A stretch of DNA of 64,000 nucleotides, from positions 13,742-77,741 of the forward strand of contig CAJUNS010000006.1 in assembly GCA_910587995.1 (NCBI GenBank), read 5' to 3'. Numbering within the stretch: the stretch's first letter is position 1; each line of letters begins with the position of its first letter. The position numbers and the translations under genes were made by a program. Shown here one piece after another: positions 1 to 6,985 of this stretch. A model generated the notes under the pieces. It was not told the origin of the DNA and made no database searches. It saw only the letters and a list, made by a program, of their open reading frames with translations. Origin of the DNA: an uncultured Oscillospiraceae bacterium. GTDB lineage: Bacteria > Bacillota_A > Clostridia > Oscillospirales > Acutalibacteraceae.

Positions 1-55
1 TGTGGTGGACCGGGAGAACTGCGACAGCCATCTGGACGAGAACTCCCCCTACTAA
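1..55 (+). CDS. 3' end of an upstream protein, probably the sugar-binding lipoprotein of the ABC system
   Basis: The only frame open across the first bases reads VVDRENCDSHLDENSPY and stops at TAA (53-55); the gene begins before the window. Substrate-binding proteins of the MglB/RbsB type usually lie directly upstream of the ATPase and permease that follow here and end in a similar way, with a final helix after a Val-Asp-x-x-Asn stretch. The identity is inferred from position only, because just 17 residues are visible. Confidence 0.5.
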   Translation, partial: VVDRENCDSHLDENSPY

Positions 56-154
56 AAGCATTGCCTGCTAGGGTCCCAAGGGCCTAAGCGGCAGGCCTGT
101 CCAGGGGACGGGGTGGGCCCCGAAACCTGAAAAAGCAGAAAGCAAAATGAGAAA

Positions 155-183
155 GGCTATGGCGTACCCGTCATAGCCTTTTT
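155..183 (+). terminator. hairpin with U-run between binding-protein gene and ATPase gene
   Basis: GGCTATG (155-161) pairs with CATAGCC (172-178), with further GCG/CGT pairing inside, and is followed by five Ts. It lies in the 157-nt gap before the ATPase gene. Such intra-operon terminators commonly make the binding protein more abundant than the membrane components; that role is inferred. Confidence 0.7.
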
Positions 184-212
184 CCAAAAAGCGGAGAAAA
201 GGAGGTTTGCGC

Positions 213-1706
213 ATGACGCTGGAAATGCGCGGCATTTACAAGTCCTTTGGCGCCAACGATGTGCTGCGAAACATTGACTTTTCCGTCAAATCCGGCGAGA
301 TTTGCGCCCTTTTGGGCGAGAATGGCGCTGGAAAGTCCACCCTGATGAACATCCTAGGGGGCATCCTCCCGGCGGATTCCGGCACTATGCGGCTGGATGG
401 AAAGCCGGCGCAGTTCCGCACCCCGGCGGAATCATTGGGGGCGGGCATTGGCTTCATCCACCAGGAGCTGAACTTGGTCAACGATTTAGCGGTGTTTGAA
501 AACATGTTCATTGGCCGGGAGCTGAAAACCAAGGCGGGCTTTTTGGACGCCAAGGCGATGTGCGCCCGCTGCCGGGAGGTTTTTGCCCGCATGGACGTGG
601 ACCTGGACCCTCGGGTGATGGTCCGGGAGCTGGACGCCTCTTACAAGCAGATTGTGGAGATTGCCCGGGCCCTGCTGATGGAAGCCTCCATTATCATCAT
701 GGACGAGCCCACCACCTCCCTGACCGGCCCGGAGATTGAGCGGGTCTTCGACATGATGCGCACCCTCCAAAACCAGGGGGTGGCCATGGTGTTCATCTCC
801 CACAAGCTCCAGGAGGTTATGGCGGTGTGCAACCGCTATACCGTGCTGCGGGACGGGGCCATGGTGGCCTCGGGCCAGGTGGCGGACACCAACGTGGACG
901 AGCTGGCCCGGCACATGGTGGGCCATGAGGTGCGCACCGAGTCCCTGCGCCAGGAGCGGACTCTGGGGCCTGAGGTGCTCCGGGTGGAGAACCTGAGCCA
1001 GGAGCGGCGGTTCCAGAATATCAGCTTCCAGGTGCGGGCCGGAGAGGTGCTGGGCTTTACCGGGCTTTTGGGCGATGGCCGCAGCGAGCTGTTCCAGGCG
1101 GTTTTCGGCAGCGGCGGGCACTACCAGGGGCAGGTCTACGTGGAGGGCGCCCCGGTTTCGGTGCGGGGCACGCCTCAGGCGGTAGAGCTGGGCATTGGCT
1201 ATGTGCCCCGGGACCGGAAAGAGAACGGCATCATCAAGGACATGGACATTCTGGAGAACGGCTCCATCGTCACCTGGCCCAAAGAGGCCAAGCTGGGCTT
1301 TATTGACTGGAAAGCGGTCCGGGAGGCCTTTAACCGGCAGGCGGAGGGGCTGAAGATCAAAATGGACAGCCCCAAAGCCCTAATCGGCAGCCTTTCTGGC
1401 GGCAACCAGCAGAAGGTGGTACTGGCCAAATGGCTGAACGCGGGCCCCAAGGTGCTGATTTTCGACAACCCCACTCAGGGCGTGGACGTAGGGGCCAAGG
1501 AAGACATTTACGACACCATTCTGGACCTGGCCGGAAAAGGCGTGGCAGTGGTGGTGCTTTCCAGCGAGGCCCAGGAGATTGTGCGCCTGTGCGACCGGGC
1601 TCTGGTGCTGTACCATGGGCAGATTCAAGGCGAGCTCTCCGGCCCGGAGCTGAACGATCAGGAAATTATGAGCCTGGCCACCGGGGGAGCGGCCAAGGCC
1701 AGCTAA
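213..1706 (+). CDS. sugar ABC transporter ATPase (MglA/RbsA/XylG type, two ABC domains)
   Basis: A 497-residue protein with two fused nucleotide-binding domains, the layout of monosaccharide importer ATPases. The first domain has Walker A GENGAGKST (residues 35-43), a degenerate signature (LDASYKQIVEIARALL) and Walker B IIIMDEPTTSL. The second has the degenerate P-loop typical of the family (GLLGDGRSE), a canonical signature LSGGNQQKVVLAKWL and IFDNPTQGVDVGAK, where Asn replaces the usual Glu after the Walker B Asp. It energises uptake through the permease encoded 90 nt downstream. I chose ATG 213 because GGAGG (201-205) lies 7 nt upstream; the TTG at 207 is one base from the ribosome binding site. 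The sugar cannot be told from the sequence. Confidence 0.95.
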   Translation: MTLEMRGIYKSFGANDVLRNIDFSVKSGEICALLGENGAGKSTLMNILGGILPADSGTMRLDGKPAQFRTPAESLGAGIGFIHQELNLVNDLAVFENMFIGRELKTKAGFLDAKAMCARCREVFARMDVDLDPRVMVRELDASYKQIVEIARALLMEASIIIMDEPTTSLTGPEIERVFDMMRTLQNQGVAMVFISHKLQEVMAVCNRYTVLRDGAMVASGQVADTNVDELARHMVGHEVRTESLRQERTLGPEVLRVENLSQERRFQNISFQVRAGEVLGFTGLLGDGRSELFQAVFGSGGHYQGQVYVEGAPVSVRGTPQAVELGIGYVPRDRKENGIIKDMDILENGSIVTWPKEAKLGFIDWKAVREAFNRQAEGLKIKMDSPKALIGSLSGGNQQKVVLAKWLNAGPKVLIFDNPTQGVDVGAKEDIYDTILDLAGKGVAVVVLSSEAQEIVRLCDRALVLYHGQIQGELSGPELNDQEIMSLATGGAAKAS

Positions 1707-1796
1707 ACAGGCCCCAATGGCGGATAAGACACGCGGCGCCCGCAGGCGCAATGCGTGGACTTGTGCCATAGCAAGAGGAGGAAAGAGGTTAGAACA

Positions 1797-2846
1797 ATGG
1801 AAAAAGCAGAAGCAAACAAAATGCCCCGCTGCCTCTTAAAGCTGCGGGACCTGTGGCGGACCAACCCTCTGTTCAGCACCGGCATGGCGCTGGTGGTAAT
1901 GGTCATTGTGCAGACAGCGGTGCTGGCCATGAACTCCAGCTTTGGCACCTTTGGCGAGTGGTTCCAGAACTGGCTGCAAAACTGGATCTCTCTGCTGCGG
2001 GGCAACGCCGGCATTGGCATCATCGCCCTGGGCATGACCTTTGTCATCATCTCCGGAGGCATCGACCTGTCGGTGGGCTCGGTCTATGTGACGGTAGGCG
2101 CGTTTTTGATGGTGCTGCTGAACACCGGCGAGGGCGGCTGGCTGGCCAGCCTGGGCTTGGGGGGAATTCCCGCCATCATTTTGGCCCTGTTGCTGGCTTT
2201 GGCTCTGGGCAGCCTGCTGGGGGAGAGCAACGGCCTGCTGATCTCCTATGGAAGAATGCCGCCCTTTATCGCCACGCTGGGCTCCATGCAGATTCTGCGC
2301 AGCGTCACCCAGTACTTTATGAAGACGCAAAAAACCGAATTGCCCGATGCGTACAAGTCCATTGCCCGGTTCAGCATTGGGGGGCAGCAGCTGATGCCCA
2401 TTCTGTACTGGGCCCTGCTGGCTGTGGCCATGTACATCATTTCCCAAAAGACCACCTTTGGGCGCTATGTGTTCGCCATTGGCTCCAATGAGCGGACCAC
2501 CCGGCTTTCCGGCGTAAACGTGCGCAAGGTGAAGCGCCGGGTTTATGCCCTGACGGGCTTTTTGGTGGCGGTGGCCGCCATCATTCAGACCTCCCGCATT
2601 GGCTCCATGGACTACGCCAGCGCGGGCAGCGGCTTTGAAATGGACGCCATAGCCAGCGTCATTGTAGGCGGCACCAGCATGTCTGGGGGCCGGGGCTCCA
2701 TTGTGGGCACGGTGCTGGGCACGCTGATTGTGGCGGTGATGAACAACCTGCTGAATCTAATCGGCGTGGACCCCTATCTGAGCGCGGCGTTCAAGGGGGC
2801 CATCATCATCGGCGCGGTGCTGCTTCAGCGCAAGGAGAAGGCGTAA
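1797..2846 (+). CDS. sugar ABC transporter permease (RbsC/MglC type)
   Basis: A 349-residue, highly hydrophobic protein of the branched-chain amino acid/ribose permease family (BPD_transp_2). The hallmark stretch GMTFVIISGGIDLSVGS is present near residue 80, and the C-terminal half has the conserved GxEMDAIASVIVGGTSMSGG segment. It forms the membrane channel partnered with the upstream ATPase and a lipid-anchored binding protein. ATG 1797 is preferred over an upstream in-frame ATG at 1755, because AAGAGG at 1782-1787 gives a normal spacing and the extra 14 residues (MDLCHSKRRK...) are basic and unlike the family. The terminator at 2985-3016 probably ends the operon. Confidence 0.93.
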   Translation: MEKAEANKMPRCLLKLRDLWRTNPLFSTGMALVVMVIVQTAVLAMNSSFGTFGEWFQNWLQNWISLLRGNAGIGIIALGMTFVIISGGIDLSVGSVYVTVGAFLMVLLNTGEGGWLASLGLGGIPAIILALLLALALGSLLGESNGLLISYGRMPPFIATLGSMQILRSVTQYFMKTQKTELPDAYKSIARFSIGGQQLMPILYWALLAVAMYIISQKTTFGRYVFAIGSNERTTRLSGVNVRKVKRRVYALTGFLVAVAAIIQTSRIGSMDYASAGSGFEMDAIASVIVGGTSMSGGRGSIVGTVLGTLIVAVMNNLLNLIGVDPYLSAAFKGAIIIGAVLLQRKEKA

Positions 2847-2984
2847 GGGCCCGCCACAAGATGCCGCGGGGGATGAGACGGGCGGCAAAGCGGGCATGCT
2901 TTTCTCCATGGAGCGCCAGCCTAAACCCGCCCCGCGGCCAAAGCCACGGTAAGTCTTGGCATGAAAACCGGCGAAACATACAGC

Positions 2985-3016
2985 AAAGCGGCTTTCCAAC
3001 AGGGAGGGCCGCTTTT
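2985..3016 (+). terminator. terminator of the sugar ABC operon
   Basis: AGCGGC (2987-2992) pairs with GCCGCT (3008-3013), followed by TTTT. It lies 140 nt after the permease stop. The rest of the 364-nt gap to the next gene holds a short family-A palindrome (3021-3074) and a promoter (3161-3189). Confidence 0.65.
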
Positions 3017-3020
3017 ATGG

Positions 3021-3074
3021 TATCGCAAACGCAGGGCGGCACAGGCAGGCCCGCGCCGCCCTGCGTTTACGATA
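3021..3074. repeat. family A palindromic repeat, short copy
   Basis: Terminal inverted repeats of 20 bp, TATCGCAAACGCAGGGCGGC at the left and GCCGCCCTGCGTTTACGATA at the right, with one mismatch. The outer TATCG-AAACGCA ends match the ends of the longer copies at 6115, 9058, 36613, 37784 and 50227. This copy keeps only the outer ends and a GC-rich core. Confidence 0.75.
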
Positions 3075-3160
3075 GGAGCTTGGCCCCGTTAAAATCTTGC
3101 CCGTTTGGGCTGGGAAAAGCTTCGAAAATTCGGTGAAAACGCTGATTGCAAACTACCGTC

Positions 3161-3189
3161 TTTACGGGCCGGGCTTTTTATCGTATAAT
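3161..3189 (+). promoter_or_regulatory. sigma-A promoter for the NYN-domain gene
   Basis: TTTACG (3161-3166), 17-bp spacer, TATAAT (3184-3189). The start codon follows 22 nt after the -10 box, so the leader is very short. Confidence 0.65.
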
Positions 3190-3210
3190 ATTCGGAAAGG
3201 AGGTCTGCCC

Positions 3211-3977
3211 GTGTTTTTTTGTAAAAAAAAGGATAATAGAGCAATAGCGTTTGTTGACTATGAATATTGGTATGTTTCTATAAAGAACCGGTTCAGCACA
3301 AAACCGGATATCAAGGAATGGTGTGCTTCCATTCGGGAAAATTACCAGATGGAGGGCATCTTGTTTTTTGCCAATTTTCTCCAGGGAGGCCTGCCGGAGG
3401 AGATCAGCCGCATCCGGGAGGTGAGCTGTGATATTATTGAGACCCAGTGCGGCAACAACAGCCATTTTATGAAGGACATGTCAGACGTGGTTATTCTGGA
3501 CTTTCTCTACCGCTGGGCTGCCAAGAAAAAGTCGCCGCCCACATTCATTCTTTTTACCGGCGACGGCCACTTTAGCCTGCCGTGCGCTATTTGACCCAGG
3601 ACCTGGGCAAACGGGTGGAGGTCTACGGGGTGCAGGCCACCATGAGCCGGGCACTGCGGGAGGCCGCTACAGAGTCTTTTGAGATTCCCCAAATGGACGA
3701 GAAGCTTACAGAGTGCTTTCGTTATATTGTGGCCGACTTTGACCGCATCGCCATGAACCACAATAACCCCTTCGCCACCTACCAAAGCCTGGTAACTCGG
3801 GTGTCCAACAGCCAGGGGGTGCCCAAGGAGCGGGTGGAGCTGGCCCTCAACGAGATGATGAACCGGGGCTGGCTGACCCGCAAAAAGTACCGGGTGGCCT
3901 ACAACAAGCCCATGCTTAATGTGATTATGCCCGAATGGGACGAGCTAATCGACGCGGGCCTGCATAAGCCGGAGTGA
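3211..3977 (+). pseudogene. NYN-domain (PIN-like RNase fold, LabA/DUF88 type) protein, frameshifted
   Basis: GTG 3211 follows AAAGGAGG (3196-3203) by 7 nt. The first frame (AIAFVDYEYWYVSIKNRF..., ending ...FILFTGDGHFSLP) is a NYN nuclease-fold start with its metal-binding Asp residues, but it runs into TGA at 3592-3594. A second frame from about 3582 (RYLTQDLGKRVEVYGV...) is the exact expected continuation of the same domain, then about 80 residues with a winged-helix look (ERVELALNEMMNRGWLTRKK). One extra G near 3580-3583 (CCG-GTG-CGC) would restore a single protein of about 255 residues. Codon use and composition remain gene-like on both sides, so the break is recent or a sequencing error. 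NYN proteins usually process RNA; the substrate is unknown. Confidence 0.85.
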
Positions 3978-4015
3978 GAGAGAGCCCCGGCGGCTAAAAC
4001 AGAATAGAGACTCCT

Positions 4016-4059
4016 TGCCGTTCCTCTATCCTCTGTGGGAGAAGGGGAACGGCATTTTT
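4016..4059 (+). terminator. terminator after the NYN gene
   Basis: TGCCGTTCC at 4016-4024 pairs with GGAACGGCA at 4046-4054, with a run of Ts from 4055. Confidence 0.8.
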
Positions 4060-4125
4060 GGTGCGGGGGAAGAGTCGGCGGGGCCCGGCCTCCTGGCTCA
4101 AGACCGCCCCTTTTGCTATAGAAAA

Positions 4126-4163
4126 AACGGCCTTCCGGTTTTGCCGGGGGCCGTTCTATTTTT
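4126..4163 (+). terminator. second hairpin with U-run in the 3978-4393 gap
   Basis: AACGGCC (4126-4132) pairs with GGCCGTT (4149-4155), with CCGG/CCGG pairing inside and a T-rich tail. Apart from the two hairpins and the promoter at 4321 I see no gene in this 416-nt gap. Confidence 0.55.
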
Positions 4164-4320
4164 GCTGGCGGCCATGCCGCCTATTTGAGGATGGGTGGAT
4201 ACGGATTCTCAAATGCGTTTGCGATAGCGTTTTTCCTTTGCATCCCGCCAGACTGTGCCTCAGGCCCAGGAGCTGTCATAGAAAATGTAAACCAAAGCTT
4301 CACAATTCTGGGCTGGTTAC

Positions 4321-4349
4321 TTGACAACGTACCAACAACGTGCTACAAT
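4321..4349 (+). promoter_or_regulatory. strong sigma-A promoter of the antitoxin gene
   Basis: TTGACA (4321-4326), 17-bp spacer, TACAAT (4344-4349). The spacer contains the partial repeat CAACGT/CAACGT (4325-4330 and 4336-4341), which may be an antitoxin operator; that is inference. Confidence 0.85.
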
Positions 4350-4393
4350 ATTGACACAAACTCTCCAAAATATATACAGAAAGGAAGCTGCTT

Positions 4394-4660
4394 ATGCCGC
4401 AAACTACCCTCAGCGTCCGAATGGACGAGGAACTAAAGAAAAAGTTCGATGATTTTTGCAGCGATGTGGGCCTAAACGCCTCGGTAGCCGTAAACCTGTT
4501 CGTAAAAACCGTGGTGCGGGAAAACCGCATCCCCTTTGAAATCACCAGCCGCCCCGCCGCGGCCCGTGGCGCGGTGCGGGCCGCGGAAGAGGACTTGGAG
4601 CAGGGCAGGCTGCAAAGCTACGAAAACGCCGGTGCCCTGCTGCGGGACCTGCTGAAATGA
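4394..4660 (+). CDS. RelB/DinJ family antitoxin
   Basis: An 88-residue protein starting PQTTLSVRMDEELKKKFDDF, the ribbon-helix-helix DNA-binding N-terminus of RelB/DinJ antitoxins, followed by the conserved GLNASVAVNLFVKTVVRENRIPFEI-type helix pair and an acidic C-terminal tail that in relatives wraps the toxin. In intact systems it represses its own promoter and neutralises a YafQ-type mRNA interferase. Its stop overlaps the next start (ATGA at 4657-4660), the normal antitoxin-toxin arrangement, but the toxin partner here looks dead. The antitoxin itself shows no damage. Confidence 0.92.
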   Translation: MPQTTLSVRMDEELKKKFDDFCSDVGLNASVAVNLFVKTVVRENRIPFEITSRPAAARGAVRAAEEDLEQGRLQSYENAGALLRDLLK

Positions 4661-4911
4661 GCCCCTGCCGGATTGTTCCCTCCCGTCAGTTCCGGCGGGA
4701 CCTGCTTCGAGCCCGCCGCCTGGGCTGCCGCATGGAGGCCCTGGGGGAGGTGATTGAGGCCCTGGCCAGCGCCGGGGCCCTGGAAGCGGGCCATGCCGGC
4801 GGCTGCCGGGAGTGCCAGGTTCAGCCCGGCTGCGCATTGGTCTACAGCCGGCGGGAGGATGTGCTGATTCTCTATTTTCTAAAATTATCAAAACCATTGG
4901 GAGGCTTTCAA
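4657..4911 (+). pseudogene. decayed YafQ-type mRNA interferase, without its own stop codon
   Basis: The 85 codons from ATG 4657 align with YafQ/RelE toxins (VPSRQFRRDLLRARRLGCRM, then RECQVQP and ALVYSRREDVLILYFLKL). About nine residues around the family's DHxLxGNW segment are missing, the active-site His of ECHI is Gln, the PDW motif is PGC, and the C-terminal THSDLF is SKPLGGF. With no stop codon, the frame continues straight into the permease ATG at 4912. I interpret it as a catalytically dead relic. A true toxin-permease fusion is possible but unlikely, because a ribosome binding site (GGGAGG, 4899-4904) lies just before 4912. Confidence 0.75.
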
Positions 4912-6114
4912 ATGTTTTTGCTGACAGAAATAAAATACCGGCTCCTGCGGGTTCCCAGCCGCACGGCCCTGCTGCTGTGCGCGGCGGCGATGCTGGTGGG
5001 CAGCATGGCCTTCTACCTGGGGAGCATCCAGGCCAACCAGGCCGCGCTGGACCAGTTGGCGGAAAATCTTCCGGTTAAGGTGCGGGTGGTCAGCCTCAGC
5101 GGCGGCAAGCAGACGGGCCTGCGCATTGACCCGGCCCGCCACGACGCGCTGGCCGCCGGTCCTTTGCACGATGTGCTGGCCTCCACCACGTACTCCGGGG
5201 CTTGGGCGGAAGAGGTGCAAAACAGCCAGCCCTTTTTGGGCGGCGACACGCGGGTCCAGGGCATCAACGACCCTCGGGCGCTGATTGATGTAAACTCAGA
5301 CGCTTTCCACTACACCGGGGATTGGGATGTAAGCCTTTTCCAGGGAAATGAACCGGTGTGCGTGTTGTCCTCCAACTTGGCGGAAGCCCAGGGGCTGGCC
5401 CCAGGGGACCAGTTTGCCCTGCCCCTTTACACCATCCTCTATGGGAACATGGAGAACGGCTATTACCCGGTGGGAGAGCACGCCATAGAGGTGGCGGGCA
5501 TTTATGATGGCCCCGGCATCGGGGACATGTATGTGCCCATCCAGTGGCTGCGGGAGATTACGGAAGCGGCGGGGGAGGCATTTAGCTATGAGAGCCTGAG
5601 CGGCGTGCTGGACAACCCCATGGAGCTGAACCAGTTTAAAGCCGGACTGGGGGAGATGGGCTTTTTGCAGCCCTTGGAGGGCATGGATGACGCTTTCACA
5701 GGAGGCGCGGTTTCTGTGGAGGATGAGATGTTCATTAAGACCGCGGGGGAGCTGCAGGAGAACTTGGAGGTCTACCACAGCTTTTTGCTGCCTTTCTTCG
5801 CGGTGGTCATTGGGCTCGTCACGCTGGTGACCTTCCTGATCTTGCGGGGAAGCCGGAAGGAGATGGCCATTGCCAGCTCCTTGGGCAGGCCGAAGCTGCT
5901 CAACGCCGCCTCCCATTTCTTTGGGGCGCTTCTGGCGGAGGGCATAGGCTGTGTGCTGGCCTTTCCGGTCATGCGGCTGCTTATCGGCATACCCATTGGC
6001 GCGTCCTTGAGCATTATGGGCATGTACCTGCTGTGCGCCTGTGTGGGCACAGCCCTGGCCCTGCTGGCGCTGCTGCGGTTCGACGCCCTGGCGCTGCTGA
6101 CAAAGGTGGACTAA
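4912..6114 (+). CDS. FtsX/MacB-type ABC transporter permease
   Basis: A 400-residue protein with one membrane segment near residues 15-35, an extracellular domain of about 230 residues, and three C-terminal membrane segments forming an FtsX domain (FAVVIGLVTLVTFLILRGSRKEMAIASSLG). This topology is that of MacB/LolC-like permeases, which use a cytoplasmic ATPase to drive an outside mechanical event rather than classic transport. ATG 4912 follows GGGAGG by 7 nt; the frame is open upstream only because the toxin relic has no stop. It forms a unit with the ATPase at 6283 and the second permease at 6986, and a family-A repeat is inserted directly after its stop. Confidence 0.85.
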   Translation: MFLLTEIKYRLLRVPSRTALLLCAAAMLVGSMAFYLGSIQANQAALDQLAENLPVKVRVVSLSGGKQTGLRIDPARHDALAAGPLHDVLASTTYSGAWAEEVQNSQPFLGGDTRVQGINDPRALIDVNSDAFHYTGDWDVSLFQGNEPVCVLSSNLAEAQGLAPGDQFALPLYTILYGNMENGYYPVGEHAIEVAGIYDGPGIGDMYVPIQWLREITEAAGEAFSYESLSGVLDNPMELNQFKAGLGEMGFLQPLEGMDDAFTGGAVSVEDEMFIKTAGELQENLEVYHSFLLPFFAVVIGLVTLVTFLILRGSRKEMAIASSLGRPKLLNAASHFFGALLAEGIGCVLAFPVMRLLIGIPIGASLSIMGMYLLCACVGTALALLALLRFDALALLTKVD

Positions 6115-6226
6115 AGTTAACGCAGTTCAAAAGAGGCGATACCTCTTTTGAACCTGGCGGCACGGGCACGCCCGCGCCGTCCTGCTTGAAAATCGGTAAA
6201 TACCGATTTTCAAGTGCGTTACGATA
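6115..6226. repeat. family A palindromic repeat (MITE-like), full copy 1
   Basis: 112 bp beginning at the base after the permease stop. Order: terminal AGTTAACGCA, hairpin TTCAAAAGAGG/CCTCTTTTGAA, GC-rich core (GGCGGCACGGGCACGCCC), hairpin CTTGAAAATCGGTA/TACCGATTTTCAAG, terminal GCGTTACGATA. The ends are inverted repeats of each other. Same orientation as the 9058 copy. Confidence 0.9.
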
Positions 6227-6282
6227 ATGCCCAGCCATTTCCACCATACCCCTTCAATAACAGAAATAAAGGAGACTCTGCC

Positions 6283-6969
6283 ATGAACATATTAGCCGCG
6301 GATCAAGTGGATTACATCTATCAGAGCAAATATCAAAAGGTCCACGCCCTTAAAAGCGTAAGCTGCTCCTTTGAGGAGGGCAAGTTCTACGCCATTGTGG
6401 GCCATTCCGGCAGCGGAAAGACCACTCTGCTTTCCATGCTGGCCGGGCTGGGCGTCCCCACCCAGGGCCAGGTGCTGGCCGGTCCGGAGGGCAAGTCCCT
6501 TCGGGAGATTGGCAGCGAGAAGCACCGGAGGGAGGATGTGAGCGTCATCTACCAGAGCTTCAACCTGTTCCCCACCCTGTCCATTTTGGAGAACGTAACC
6601 TACCCCATGCGCATTAACGGCCGTGCCCCGGGGGCCGCCAAAGAGCGGGCCCGGGAGCTGTTGGAAGCTGTGGGACTGGGAGAGGTGGACGGCCGCAAGC
6701 TTCCGGCCATGCTCTCCGGCGGGCAGCAGCAGCGGGTGGCCATCGCCCGGGCCTTGGCCTCTGAGGCCAAAGTGATTTTGGCAGACGAACCCACAGGCAA
6801 TCTGGATTCGGAAAACGGACAGATGGTTATTGACCTGCTGAAAAAGCTGGTGGAGGAAAAGGGATACTGCGTCATTGTGGTGACCCACGACCTGGGCATC
6901 GCCCAGCAGGCGGATGTGGTGTACCGGATGAAGGATGGGGAGATCAGCCTGGAAAAGGCCGCTGACTGA
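6283..6969 (+). CDS. ABC transporter ATPase (MacB/LolD type)
   Basis: A 228-residue single ABC domain: Walker A GHSGSGKTT, Q-loop IYQSFNLFPTLS, signature LSGGQQQRVAIARAL, Walker B VILADEPTGNLD, H-loop VVTHD. The LFPTLSILENV and ADEPTGNLDS segments are typical of ATPases partnered with FtsX-type permeases. ATG 6283 follows AAAGGAGA (6267-6274); an upstream ATG at 6214 lies in the family-A repeat and is not credible. It very likely serves both flanking permeases (4912 and 6986), which would make an asymmetric exporter. The substrate is unknown, and no two-component system is adjacent, unlike BceAB modules. Confidence 0.93.
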   Translation: MNILAADQVDYIYQSKYQKVHALKSVSCSFEEGKFYAIVGHSGSGKTTLLSMLAGLGVPTQGQVLAGPEGKSLREIGSEKHRREDVSVIYQSFNLFPTLSILENVTYPMRINGRAPGAAKERARELLEAVGLGEVDGRKLPAMLSGGQQQRVAIARALASEAKVILADEPTGNLDSENGQMVIDLLKKLVEEKGYCVIVVTHDLGIAQQADVVYRMKDGEISLEKAAD

Positions 6970-6985
6970 CGGAAGGAGGAGCGCT

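Noticed and set aside
4058..4324. 88-codon open frame in the gap after the NYN gene
   Set aside because: It runs through two terminator hairpins, has no ribosome binding site and no recognisable protein features.
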